The notes: a model not told the origin generated them from the sequence alone. Shown: positions 1-8,316, counted from the first letter of the stretch. The stretch is DNA of 20,736 bases from CAZABC01 sp964483405 (GCA_964483405.1 CAZABC010000036.1:1-20736); one strand, 5' to 3'. Numbers and translations are program-made.

Positions 1-779
1 AAGGCGGTCGAGCCCTCGTGGGCCTCGTCGGTCGTGTAGTAGAGGCCGGTCGCGTTGCCGGCGAACTCCTGGAGCCCGGCGAGCCCGTCGGTCGCGACGA
101 GGAAGGCCGACTTGAGGAAGCGGATCGCGGTCGGGCTCATGTCGAGGATCTCGTTCGCCCAGGCCACGCCCTCGGCCTCGAGGTCGGCCAGCGGGACGAC
201 CTTGTTCACGAGCCCCATCCGGAGCGCCTCGGCCGCGTCGTACTGGCGGCAGAGGAACCAGATCTCCTTGGCCTTCTTGTCGCCGACGAGCCGGGCGAGG
301 AGCCCGATGCCGAACCCGGCGTCGAACGAGCCGACCCGCGGCCCGACCTGGCCGAAGATGGCGTTCTCCGACGCGATCGACAGGTCGCAGACGACGTGGA
401 GGACGTGACCGCCGCCGATCGCGTAGCCGTTGACGAGGGCGATGACCGGGACGGGCAGCGAGCGGATCTGGCGCTGGAGGTCGAGGACGTTGAGGCGGGC
501 GATCCCGTCGTCGTCGAGGTAGCCCCCGGCATGGCTCTTGTACGTCTGGTCGCCGCCAGAGCAGAACGCCCTGTCCCCCTCGCCGGTCAGGAGGACGCAG
601 CCGATCGACGCGTCGTCGCGGATCCGGGCGAAGGCGTCGATGAGCTCGCGGACGGTCTGCGGCCGGAAGGCGTTGCGGACCTCGGGCCGGGCGATCGTGA
701 CCTTGGCGATGCCGGTGCCCGAGTGCTCGTAGCGGATGTCCCGGTACTCGGCGACGGAGGTCCAGGTGACGGCGGTCAT
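1..779 (-). CDS. menB: 1,4-dihydroxy-2-naphthoyl-CoA synthase MenB (3' end cut by window edge)
   Basis: MenB closes the second aromatic ring of menaquinone by an intramolecular Claisen condensation of o-succinylbenzoyl-CoA. It is a cytosolic crotonase-fold enzyme. About 259 residues are visible, from an ATG at 779 to HEGSTA at the edge; roughly the last 15-20 residues of the family are missing. Diagnostic motifs are CSGGDQ (about 543-562 in DNA), NGYAIGGGHVLH, GQVGPRVGSFD and EIWFLCRQYDA. In GQVGP the fourth residue is Gly, where mycobacterial MenB has Asp; by family knowledge this marks the bicarbonate-dependent type I enzyme. The start ATG overlaps the stop of menH as ATGA (776-779), so translation is probably coupled. 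It is the fifth visible gene of the operon. The assignment is very secure. Confidence 0.96.
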   Translation of the reverse strand, partial: MTAVTWTSVAEYRDIRYEHSGTGIAKVTIARPEVRNAFRPQTVRELIDAFARIRDDASIGCVLLTGEGDRAFCSGGDQTYKSHAGGYLDDDGIARLNVLDLQRQIRSLPVPVIALVNGYAIGGGHVLHVVCDLSIASENAIFGQVGPRVGSFDAGFGIGLLARLVGDKKAKEIWFLCRQYDAAEALRMGLVNKVVPLADLEAEGVAWANEILDMSPTAIRFLKSAFLVATDGLAGLQEFAGNATGLYYTTDEAHEGSTA

Positions 780-1612
780 GCGGGGCTCCTGTCCATGGCG
801 GGCGCGACGGGCGCTTCGTGGAGGATCGATCGGAAGCGGCGGGGGTCCTCGCGGTGGGCGGCGTGGCCGACCCCCTCGAGGACGACGAGCCGGGCGGCGG
901 GGATGGCCCGGGCGACGACGGTGGCGCGCTCGACGCCGATCGGGTCGAGCGACCCGGCGACGACGGTCGTCGGGACGGGGATCGAGCCGAGCCGGTCGTG
1001 GAGCGGACGCATCGCCCCCTGGCCGGCGCCGCGGAGCGAGGCGGCCAGGCCGGCCGGGCGGTTGCGGAGGCGGTCGGCGCGGATGCGGGTCCGGGTCGCC
1101 ACCGGCAGGCCGCGCTCCGACGCGAAGACCGGCGCCGTCTCCCACCAGTTGTCGACGAACGCCTCGATGCCATCGCGCTCGATCGTCGCCGCCAGCGCCT
1201 CGTCGGCGAGGCGCCGCTCCGCCCGCTCGCCGTCGTCGGCGATCCCGGCCGAGGGGCTCTCGAGCATCAGCGACCGGACGGCGGCCGGATGCTCGACGGC
1301 GAGGGTCAACGCGACCCGGGCGCCGAACGAGTAGCCGACGACCGCCGCCGGGGCGAGACAGAGCCGGTCGAGGATCGAGGCGAGGTCGGCGGCCTGCCGC
1401 TCGACCGCGTGGCGGGCCGGATCGGCCGGCGCGTCGGAGCGGCCGTGACCCAGCAGGTCGACGACGACCGTCGTCGCGGTCCGTCGCAGCCCCGCGAGGA
1501 ACGGCCCGAAGTCGGCGCCGCGGCCGGTGAAGCCGTGGAGGAGCAGGACCGCCGGCCCGGTGCCGCCGGTCCTGACCTCGTAACGCGCGCCGTCGACGGC
1601 GATGCGGGTCAC
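776..1612 (-). CDS. menH: SHCHC synthase MenH, alpha/beta hydrolase fold
   Basis: MenH removes pyruvate from SEPHCHC to give SHCHC, the step after MenD. The protein has 278 residues, starting at a GTG (1612) whose last two bases belong to the menD stop (GTGA, 1609-1612). An alpha/beta hydrolase fold is evident: LLHGFTG near residues 24-30 (oxyanion region), nucleophile elbow VVGYSFGAR with Ser95, acidic residue Asp223 in AGSLDPIG, and His250 in EGVGHAAH. The acyl-transfer-like GYSFG elbow, the family-typical length and the position between menD and menB make MenH much more likely than a generic hydrolase. The stop overlaps the menB start by four bases. No downstream promoter is visible inside the gene. 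Confidence 0.93.
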   Translation of the reverse strand: MTRIAVDGARYEVRTGGTGPAVLLLHGFTGRGADFGPFLAGLRRTATTVVVDLLGHGRSDAPADPARHAVERQAADLASILDRLCLAPAAVVGYSFGARVALTLAVEHPAAVRSLMLESPSAGIADDGERAERRLADEALAATIERDGIEAFVDNWWETAPVFASERGLPVATRTRIRADRLRNRPAGLAASLRGAGQGAMRPLHDRLGSIPVPTTVVAGSLDPIGVERATVVARAIPAARLVVLEGVGHAAHREDPRRFRSILHEAPVAPAMDRSPA

Positions 1613-3620
1613 GCGGCCGGTCCCGGCAGTCCGGCGAGCGCCTCGGCGATCCGGCCGGCGAGCGCCTGATGCAGCTCGACGTTCCGGGCGCGCTCCGCCC
1701 GGAGGTGGACGACGGTGAGCCCGGCGCGGCCGCTCGCGAGACGGCCGACGGCCGACTCGATCGCCGGCCGGAGCGACGCCCCGTCTGCGCGGACGACGGT
1801 CCCGCCGAGCGCCCCGACCAACGGACCCGGGTCGATCCCGTGCGGCGTCCCGAAGAGCGCCTCGAAGCTGCCGGGCAGCCCGATGTCGGGCGCGTCGGTC
1901 GCGGCCTGCGGCAGGAACGAGAAGATCCCGCCGCCGTCGTTGTCGACGAGGACGACGAGGAGCGAGGCCGCGGCCAGCCGGGCGGTGACGAGCCCGCCGA
2001 GATCGTGGAGGAACGACAGGTCGCCGACGATGAGGGCGACCGGCCCGCCCGCCACGGCCGCCGACCCGAGCGCGCTCGAGAGGACACCGTCGATGCCGTT
2101 GGCGCCGCGGTTCGCCATGACCCGGATCGCCCTGTCCGTGGACGGCAACCAGGCGTCGAGGTCCCGGATCGGCATCGAGCTGCCGGCCCACAGGACGGCG
2201 CCGTCGGGCAGCGCCGCCGCGAGCGCCGGGATCGGGGCGGCCTCGAACGGCTCGTCGAGGTCTCGGAGCCACTCGTCCATCGCCGCGGATGCGGCGGCGT
2301 CGGCGGCGAGCCAGCCCGCGAGCCAGTCGTCATCGTGGCCCGCGGGGGCGGTCACGGACCCCGTGGCTCCGACCGCGGCCACCAGGTCGAGGGCCGTCGC
2401 GGCCGGGTCGGCGTGGACGAAGGTCACCGGCAGGAGCGCGGGCTCGCGCCAGCCGCCGTCGCCGTCGAGGACGACGAGCTCGGGCCGGGCGGCCCGAAGC
2501 AGCTCGAGGACCGGCTTCGAGGTCGGCGTCGCGCCGGTCCGCAGGACGAGCGTCGGCCGGTGGGCGTCGATCCACGGCCCCGGCCGGGTCAGCTGGTCGG
2601 CCCGGGCGACGACGAGTGAGCGGTCGTGCCGACCCGTCCGCAGCCCCGACAGCGGATCGGCCAGGATCGGCCAGCCGAGGGCCCGGGCGAGCGAGGCGAG
2701 GGCCGGGGCGAGCGCCGGATCGTCGTCGGGCCCGGCAACGATGGCGCCGCGCGGATGCGCGACGAGCCGGGCCGCCAGCGCGGCGACGGCGTCGGGCGCG
2801 AGGCGACGCGGGCCGCGGACGACCGCCGCGAACGGCGCGGCGGCATCGGGCCCGGGGTCGGCCGCGGCGCCGGCGTCGGCCGCGGCGCCGGCGTCGGCCG
2901 CGNNNNNNNNNNNNNNNNNNNNNNNNNNNNNNNNNNNNNNNNNNNNNNNNNNNNNNNNNNNNNNNNNNNNNNNNNNNNNNNNNNNNNNNNNNNNNNNNNN
3001 NNGTCGGCCGCGGCGCCGGCGTCGGCCGCGGCGCCGGCGTCGGCCGCGAGGTCCGCGTCGGGTCGACCGAGCCGGCCGCCCGGGACGAGCGGCTCCCGGA
3101 ACGGGGCGTTGACGTGGACCGGCCCGGCCGGTCCCGCCCCCGCCGTCGCCACCGCCCGCCCGGCGACCGAGCGCCAGTGGGCGAGCGTCTCGGGCTCGCC
3201 GTCGGCGAGCGGCAGCTCGGCGAACCACCGCGCGTGGGAGCCGTAGAGCCGGACCTGGTCGATCGTCTGCGGCGCGCCCCGGTCGCGCAGCTCGGCCGGC
3301 CGGTCGGCGGTCAGGACGACGAGCGGGACCCGGACGAGCGACGCCTCGACGACCGCCGGCAGCAGCTCGGCCGCGGCCGTCCCCGACGTGACGAGGATCG
3401 CGACCGGCCGCCGGGCGGTCCGGGCCATGCCGAGGGCGAAGAAGCCGGCCGACCGCTCGTCGACGAGGACGGTGACGTCGAGCCGGTCGTCGGCGCGGAG
3501 CGCGAGGGCCAGCGGCGTCGAGCGCGAACCGGGGCAGACGACGGCCTCGCGGACGCCGGCCCGGACGAGCTCGTCGACGAACGCTCGGACCGCGACGCCG
3601 AGGGCGGCGGGATCGGTCAC
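1609..3620 (-). CDS. menD: SEPHCHC synthase MenD, interrupted by a scaffold gap in a repeat linker
   Basis: MenD is a thiamine-diphosphate enzyme that adds the succinyl semialdehyde group from 2-oxoglutarate to isochorismate. The N-terminal part (GTG at 3620 down to the gap, about 206 codons) has CPGSRSTPL, DERSAGFFALGMA and TSGTAAAELLPAV. The C-terminal part (2902 to 1609, about 430 codons) has VMANRGANGIDG, the ThDP-Mg region IVGDLSFLHDLGGL and VLVDNDGGGIFSFLP. The two halves are in different frames only because 100 N were inserted; both sides read the same repeated hexapeptide in their own frame. Even without the gap the coding length exceeds the roughly 550-580 residues usual for the family, mainly through an Ala-rich linker between the Pyr and central domains. 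It overlaps menF (GTGA, 3617-3620) and menH (GTGA, 1609-1612). The gene is probably intact in the organism. Confidence 0.94.
2857..3048. repeat. 18-bp tandem repeat inside menD, flanking the gap
   Basis: The unit gtcggccgcggcgccggc starts at 2857, 2875 and 2893 (cut by N) and again at 3003, 3021 and 3039 (partial). On the minus strand each unit encodes six residues (Ala, Asp, Ala, Gly, Ala, Ala, as a rotation). The repeat stops at the same sub-unit position on both sides of the gap, as expected when an assembler fails inside a tandem array. Units in phase would need a gap of 8 + 18n bases (80, 98, 116 and so on), and each of those values restores the menD frame. Confidence 0.95.
2903..3002. 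other. Assembly gap, 100 N of unknown true size
   Basis: Exactly 100 N, the conventional placeholder for a gap of unknown length. It lies within the menD tandem repeat. Its length is not a multiple that keeps the repeat phase or reading frame, so it should not be read as a real frameshift. Confidence 0.99.
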
Positions 3621-5089
3621 GGCTCGTCCTCCGGGCGGCCGAGGGCCGCCGCCACCGCGCGGAGCTTGATCCGCGACTCCTCCCACTCGCGGCCGGGGTC
3701 GGAGTCGGCGACGATCCCGCAGCCGGCGAACAGCGTCGCCCGCGTCCGCTCGACGATCCCGCAGCGCAGGGCGACCCAGACCTCGCCGTCGCCGTCGGCG
3801 CCGAGCCAGCCGATCGGTCCGGCGTACCAGCCACGGTCGAAGCCCTCGTGCTCGTCGATGAGGGCGAGGGCGACGTCCCGCGGCTCGCCGCCGACCGCGG
3901 GCGTCGGGTGGAGGCGACCCGCGATCGCGAGCAGGCCGGCGCGCTCGTGGAGCGCCCCCTCGATCGGGGTGACGAGGTGCTGGACGTGGCGCAGCGGCAT
4001 GACCGTCGCGGCCGGGGCGACGGTCACCCGCTCGGCGACCGGGGCGAGCGCCGCGCGGATCGCGGTGACGACGACGGCGTGCTCCTCGCGGTCCTTCTCC
4101 GAGGCGAGGAGGGCGGCGGCGAGCTCCGCGTCCTCGGCCGGGGTGGTCCCGCGACCGACCGACCCCGCGACGGCGGCGGTCCGGAAGTCGCGCCCGTCGG
4201 TCCGGACGAGCCGCTCGGGCGTCGCGCCGAGGAAGGTCCGGCCGTCGCGCCGGAACGCATAGACCGTCGACTCGGGGGCGCTGAGGGCGAGCCGTCGGAG
4301 CGCGTTCGGGACGTCGAGCTCGATCGGGGCGACGAGGTCGACCCGCCGGGCGAGGACGACCTTGTCGATCCGGCCGCGGCCGACGGCCCCGGCGAAGAGC
4401 CCGACGAGCCGGTCCCACTCCTCGAGGCTCGGGACCTGGCCGGCGACCGAGAGGCCGGCGACCGCCGGGCGGGCGACGATGCCGCCCGGGTTCGGCGTAC
4501 GCTCGCGGGCCGCGACGACGAGCCGGTCCCACTCGCGCTCGAGCCGGCCCGCCGCACCCCGGTCGGTCGGGTCGACGACCGACGCGGTCAGCCACGCACC
4601 GTCGACGGTCGCCGCGAAGGCGAGCGTCGGCAGGACGAGCGAGGCCGCGCCGAACGGCGCCCACCGGTCGTCGGGGTCGGGCTGCCGGCCCGTGAAGCCG
4701 AGACCGCCGAGGAGGACGGGGCCGGCGCCGCGCGGCCCATCGGCCCCGGCGGCCGCTCCCGTGTCGCCGAGCGAGGCTCCGCCGAGCAGGGCTCGCCAGG
4801 CCTGCTCTGCCTCGTGGAATCGATCGGGGCCGGGCGGCTCGACGGCCCACGCCCGCCCGATGCCGACGAGCGCGAACCGCTCGTCGGGGGAGACGAGGAG
4901 CGCCGCCTCGTGGCCCACCTCGACGGCCGCGGCGTAGAGGGCGATCGGGTCGACCGCGTCGACCGGGACGGTCGCGGCGGTCAGCCGCGGCCCGGGTCCG
5001 CCGTCGCCGGCCGCGTCCGCCCGGCCGGCGGCGCCGAGGGCGTCGCGGAGCGCGTCGCCGATCCCCGGCCCGCCGGCGACCGTCGTCAC
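3617..5089 (-). CDS. menF: Isochorismate synthase MenF
   Basis: MenF converts chorismate to isochorismate, the entry step to menaquinone. The protein has 490 residues from a GTG at 5089, which overlaps the stop of the upstream TetR gene (GTGA, 5086-5089). The C-terminal chorismate-binding domain (about residues 225-480) carries IDKVVLAR with Lys243, GATPERL with Glu291, AGSVGRGTTPAED, ASEKDREEH, GRLHPTPAVGG, GWYAGPIGW and FAGCGIVADSDPGREWEES. By motif, Lys243 and Glu291 correspond to the general base and general acid of the E. coli enzyme. The N-terminal 220 residues are the less conserved, Ala/Gly-rich part. Salicylate synthase or the EntC type are alternatives by fold, but the following menD-menH-menB makes MenF the clear call. 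Confidence 0.95.
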   Translation of the reverse strand: MTTVAGGPGIGDALRDALGAAGRADAAGDGGPGPRLTAATVPVDAVDPIALYAAAVEVGHEAALLVSPDERFALVGIGRAWAVEPPGPDRFHEAEQAWRALLGGASLGDTGAAAGADGPRGAGPVLLGGLGFTGRQPDPDDRWAPFGAASLVLPTLAFAATVDGAWLTASVVDPTDRGAAGRLEREWDRLVVAARERTPNPGGIVARPAVAGLSVAGQVPSLEEWDRLVGLFAGAVGRGRIDKVVLARRVDLVAPIELDVPNALRRLALSAPESTVYAFRRDGRTFLGATPERLVRTDGRDFRTAAVAGSVGRGTTPAEDAELAAALLASEKDREEHAVVVTAIRAALAPVAERVTVAPAATVMPLRHVQHLVTPIEGALHERAGLLAIAGRLHPTPAVGGEPRDVALALIDEHEGFDRGWYAGPIGWLGADGDGEVWVALRCGIVERTRATLFAGCGIVADSDPGREWEESRIKLRAVAAALGRPEDEP

Positions 5090-5751
5090 GACCCACGCTC
5101 CGGGAACGCGGCCGGCTCGGCCGGGACCGCGCCGATCCGGGCCTCGGGCACGCCGACCGAGCGGAGCAGCACCGCCCGGAGCGTCGGGTAGGCGTCCTCG
5201 AGCCGGCCCGGCTGCTCGGCGAGGAGCCAGCGGGCGACGACCTGGTCGAGGGCGCCGAACCAGGCGATGCTCGTGACCCGGGTGTCGATCGGCGGGATCG
5301 CGCCGGCTGCGACCGCGTCGTCGAGGTAGCCCTGGATGAGGCGGGCGAACCGCTCGTTGAGCGCGTTCGTCTCGGCCTGGAACACCCGGCCGGCGCCGAT
5401 CGAGTCGAGGAACAGGAGGCGGGCCATCGTCCGGTGGCCGGCGAAGGTCGCCAGGACCGTCTGGAGCGCGACCTCGGCCCGCGCGATCGGCTCGGTCTCG
5501 ACCTCGACCGCGCGCTCGACCTTGCCGACGAGCTTGTCGGCGGTCGTCCGCATCAGCTCGCGAAAGATCGACTCCTTCGTCGGGAAGTGGAAGTAGACGC
5601 CACCCTTCGACGTCTCCGCGGCGGCCGCGATGTCGTCCATCGCCGTATCGCGATAGCCGCGCCGCGAGAACGCGCTGAACGCCGCGTCGAGGATGGCCTC
5701 GCGGCGGCTGCGGCTCTGCTCACCGGGGTCGGGGCGCTTCTGGGTCGGCAT
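5086..5751 (-). CDS. TetR/AcrR-family regulator heading the men operon
   Basis: A 221-residue transcriptional repressor-type protein starting at the ATG at 5751. The N-terminal helix-turn-helix occupies about residues 16-62: REAILDAAFSAFSRRGY, then DDIAAAAETSKGGVYFHFPTKESIF, the TetR recognition-helix signature. The remaining helical part would bind an unknown ligand. Its stop overlaps the menF start by four bases, so it is co-transcribed with the menaquinone genes. A 24-bp perfect palindrome lies 37 bp upstream of its start. I infer autoregulation together with the men genes, perhaps in response to a quinone, an acyl-CoA or redox state; nothing in the sequence identifies the ligand. Confidence 0.92.
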   Translation of the reverse strand: MPTQKRPDPGEQSRSRREAILDAAFSAFSRRGYRDTAMDDIAAAAETSKGGVYFHFPTKESIFRELMRTTADKLVGKVERAVEVETEPIARAEVALQTVLATFAGHRTMARLLFLDSIGAGRVFQAETNALNERFARLIQGYLDDAVAAGAIPPIDTRVTSIAWFGALDQVVARWLLAEQPGRLEDAYPTLRAVLLRSVGVPEARIGAVPAEPAAFPERGS

Positions 5752-5787
5752 CGTCGGTCGCTCGCACGAAGTGGGGCCCGTCGGGTG

Positions 5788-5811
5788 GACCGACCGACCG
5801 GTCGGTCGGTC
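5788..5811. promoter_or_regulatory. 24-bp palindromic operator upstream of the TetR-men operon
   Basis: A perfect inverted repeat centred between 5799 and 5800; the left arm is gaccgaccgacc and the right arm is its exact reverse complement. The core accgaccggtcggt resembles operators known for many TetR-family proteins. It lies between the TetR start (5751) and a possible minus-strand -10 element TAGCAT (5814-5819), so a bound repressor would cover the probable transcription start. Confidence 0.8.
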
Positions 5812-5884
5812 GCATGCTACACCCGAGGTTCGAGTCGGGACGAGGAGCGGATGGGTCGGCGCCACGGGCCGCGACGGCCCCGCG

Positions 5885-7318
5885 TCAGGACCCGAGCGCG
5901 GCCTCCGCCCGGGCGACGACGGCGTCGATCGCGGCCTTCGCCGCCGGGTCGAGCGGTGGCGCCTCGTGTCCCGCGAGCAGCCGCTCGACCCGGGCGGCCG
6001 CCCGAGCCTCGATCGGCTGCTCCCCGCGTGATCGCCACTGGGCGAGACTCGAGCGGTCGAAGAGGTCCGGGTACCAGCGCTCGCGGTAGTGGGCGAGGGT
6101 GTGGTCGGTCTCGAGGAAGGAGCCGTCGGGTCCGAGCGAGTCGATCAGGTCGAGGGCGAGCGTCTCGTCGTCGACGACGACCGGCTGCGTCGCCCGCCGG
6201 ATCCACTCGGCGATCTCGTCGCAGATCGCCAGCTGGACGAGCGACCCGGTCAGCCCCGACTCGAGGTAGCCGCAGTCGTGGACGAGCCCTCCGCCGGCCA
6301 ACGCGTCGACGAGCATCGTCAGCGCCGCCTCGGCCGCGGCCTGGCCGTCGACGACCTTCGAATCGGACCCGGCCGCGAGGCTGAACATCGGCAGCCCGTA
6401 GAAGTGGGCCATCGCCTCGGTCATCCCGCGATGGTCGGGCTCCGCGTAGGGGTCGACCATCGTCCGCAGGTCGAGTGCATCGCCGCCGAACCCGGGGATG
6501 ACGATCGGCGTGCCCGGGCGCTTGAGCTGCGACAGGACGACCCCGACGAGGATCCCGGCGTTGTTGAGGGCGACGTTGCCGGCCATCGTCACCGGCCCGG
6601 TCGTGCCGCCCGACGTCACCGGGACCCACAGGGCCGGCAGCCCGCGCTCGGCGAGGATGAGCAGCTTCTGGAGCGAGTCCGCGTTCTGGACGAGGGCCCG
6701 GGTGACGTTGATGTACGGCAGGACGAACGGCCGCTCGCGCAGCGCCTCGGCCCCGCCGGCCACGGCCTCGGCCATCTCGAGGCCGTCGAGCATCCCCGAC
6801 AGCTCGTAGGTGACCATCACGATCGGCTTCGTCTGGTGCTCGAGCAACAGGGCCATCTGGTGGCGGTCGGCGATCCGCCCGTCGACGTCGGCCGGCAGGA
6901 AGACCGACATCGCGAAGGCCATGTTCGGCAGCGCGTCGAGGAGCCGATACGCGTCCACGAGGTCCGCCCGGGTCGGGGCGCGGCGCTCGCCCGTCCGATG
7001 GTCGATGAGCGACAGGCAGTCCGAGCCGGGCCCGAACCACCAGCCGGCACCGCCGAGCCGGATCGCCTCCCGGCCGAGCCGGTCGTGGAGGATCACCTCC
7101 CGCGGCGCCGTCGCCATGGCGCGGTCGACGAGGGACCGCGGGACCCGGACCCGGTCGTCGCCTTCGACCGCCGCCCCGGCCGCCCGGAGCAGCTCGACGG
7201 CCTCCGGGTCCTGGAGGCGGACACCGGTCCGCTCGAGGATGGCCAGGCTCGCCTCGTGGATCCGGGCGCACTGGTCGTCGTCGAGCCGGCGGTAGGCGGG
7301 TCGGGCCGCGGCGGGCAT
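5885..7318 (-). CDS. MttB-superfamily (trimethylamine methyltransferase-like) protein, non-pyrrolysine
   Basis: A 477-residue member of the MttB superfamily, whose characterised members demethylate trimethylamine or quaternary amines such as glycine betaine and pass the methyl group to a corrinoid protein. Family features are the N-terminal HEASLAILERTGVRL, GPGSDCLSLIDHRTGERR (residues about 96-113), LPYINVTRAL, VTSGGTTGPVTMAGN, and FSLAAGSDSKVVDGQAAAEAA in the C-terminal half. There is no in-frame TAG, so it does not use pyrrolysine and true trimethylamine activity is unlikely; the substrate is unknown. No corrinoid-protein or reactivase gene is seen nearby. The ATG at 7318 has a GAGGAG ribosome-binding site (about 7326-7331). 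It shares strand with the men operon but is separated from it by 133 bp containing the operator. Confidence 0.88.
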   Translation of the reverse strand: MPAAARPAYRRLDDDQCARIHEASLAILERTGVRLQDPEAVELLRAAGAAVEGDDRVRVPRSLVDRAMATAPREVILHDRLGREAIRLGGAGWWFGPGSDCLSLIDHRTGERRAPTRADLVDAYRLLDALPNMAFAMSVFLPADVDGRIADRHQMALLLEHQTKPIVMVTYELSGMLDGLEMAEAVAGGAEALRERPFVLPYINVTRALVQNADSLQKLLILAERGLPALWVPVTSGGTTGPVTMAGNVALNNAGILVGVVLSQLKRPGTPIVIPGFGGDALDLRTMVDPYAEPDHRGMTEAMAHFYGLPMFSLAAGSDSKVVDGQAAAEAALTMLVDALAGGGLVHDCGYLESGLTGSLVQLAICDEIAEWIRRATQPVVVDDETLALDLIDSLGPDGSFLETDHTLAHYRERWYPDLFDRSSLAQWRSRGEQPIEARAAARVERLLAGHEAPPLDPAAKAAIDAVVARAEAALGS

Positions 7319-7518
7319 GTCGCGTCTCCTCGTGGGCGGGACGCCGTGACGTCAGGAGCATCCCACGACCCCCCGCCCCGCGTGGGCGCGTCGGCCGTTC
7401 GATGCGCCCGTCGCGACAGGGCCGGTGGTGCGCGGCCGGGGCCGGGCCTATGCTGCGGTGGAGTCCGGGCGCGTCAGGCGCCGCATGCGCGCCTTCGCCC
7501 GGCCCGGGAGGCGACGCG

Positions 7519-8103
7519 ATGGGCATCCTTCGGAAGGCGATCGGCATCTCGGCCCTCGCGCTGTTCGGGCCGCCGGTGGCCGCGGCCATCGCGCGAGGCC
7601 GGCTCCACAGCGAGGGTGGCGAGGACGACGACGACGTGAAGGTCGTCGCGATCTTCGACGGCGAGCGCCTGCGCAGCCGGGCCGCCGCCTTCCGGGCGGG
7701 CCAGGTCCTCGCCTGGTACGGCGGGGCGGACGTCGACCTCCGCGAGGCCCGGCTCGACGCGAGCGGCGCCCGGCTGCGGGCGATCGCGGTCTTCGGCGGC
7801 GTGCGAGTCGTCGTGCCGCCGGAGATGCCGGTCGTCGTCAGCCGCGTCGCCTTCGCCGGCGGGGTCGAGGTCGACGCCGCCGAAACGACCGGACGGTCGC
7901 CGGCGCTCGTCGTCGACGCCCTGGCCATCTTCGGCGGCGTCCAGGTCACGACCCGCGCCGACGCGGACGACGACGTCGAGCTGGCACCACCGCGCGAGGC
8001 TGCGCTCGCCCGGGCCGAAGCCGAGGCACTCGAGGAGGCCGCAGCCGCCACCGTCGACGCCGACGACGCGGCGGAGACGAGCGAGGCCACACCGGGCGCC
8101 TGA
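7519..8103 (+). CDS. Small protein with LiaF C-terminal-like repeats
   Basis: A 194-residue protein beginning at an ATG (7519) behind GGGAGG (7506-7511). The first 25 residues contain one hydrophobic stretch (GISALALFGPPVAAAIA) that could be a membrane anchor or signal. The body has three related beta motifs, KVVAIFDGERL, RAIAVFGGVRVVVPPEMPVVV and DALAIFGGVQV, typical of the C-terminal domain of LiaF-type cell-wall stress proteins. The last 45 residues are acidic and Ala-rich. LiaF proteins often sit beside two-component genes; none is seen here, so its role in envelope stress sensing is only a family-based suggestion. It is transcribed away from the MttB-like gene and toward pntAA. Confidence 0.75.
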   Translation: MGILRKAIGISALALFGPPVAAAIARGRLHSEGGEDDDDVKVVAIFDGERLRSRAAAFRAGQVLAWYGGADVDLREARLDASGARLRAIAVFGGVRVVVPPEMPVVVSRVAFAGGVEVDAAETTGRSPALVVDALAIFGGVQVTTRADADDDVELAPPREAALARAEAEALEEAAAATVDADDAAETSEATPGA

Positions 8104-8133
8104 CCGTCGCAAGCAGCCAGAGCACACGTTCGG

Positions 8134-8167
8134 GCCGTCCGGCCCCCCGCTGGGCGGGCCGGACGGC
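8134..8167 (+). terminator. GC-rich hairpin after the LiaF-like gene
   Basis: A perfect 12-bp stem (8134-8145 with 8156-8167, gccgtccggccc) with a 10-nt loop begins 31 bp after the stop codon. No T-run follows, so this is a U-tract-less terminator candidate rather than a classical one. Confidence 0.55.
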
Positions 8168-8236
8168 GTGGCGGGTGCCGCCCGTCACGCTCGCGACCCG
8201 GCCGCCCGGCACCGGCCCCCCTGCCACCCGACCGGG

Positions 8237-8242
8237 TATCCT
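8237..8242 (+). promoter_or_regulatory. Possible -10 element of the pnt operon
   Basis: TATCCT stands in an otherwise GC-rich 213-bp intergenic region, 75 bp before the pntAA ATG. No convincing -35 element was seen. The same hexamer occurs just before the MerR gene at 19082. This is a weak call. Confidence 0.3.
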
Positions 8243-8316
8243 TTCGCCGCGTCCCACGCCCGCGCGGGCCCCACGCGCGGCATCTTCGATCCCGATGAAC
8301 CCCCAAGGTGGTGCCC

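Noticed and set aside
776..2272. An apparent 498-residue MenH with a 220-residue N-terminal extension
   Set aside because: The extra part is an out-of-frame reading of menD. The GTG at 1612 with the GTGA overlap gives a normal 278-residue MenH.
2903..3002. Apparent frameshift splitting menD
   Set aside because: The frame change arises only from the arbitrary 100-N gap inside an in-frame 18-bp repeat; both flanks code for the same repeat in the menD frame.
7347..7354. TGACGTCA palindrome upstream of the MttB-like gene
   Set aside because: An 8-bp palindrome in GC-rich intergenic DNA is expected by chance at this scale; there is no second site or regulator to connect it with.
6089..7639. A 516-codon open frame on the plus strand opposite the MttB-like gene
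   Set aside because: Its translation has no domain signature and is charged low-complexity sequence; the opposite strand encodes a well conserved MttB-family protein with a ribosome-binding site.
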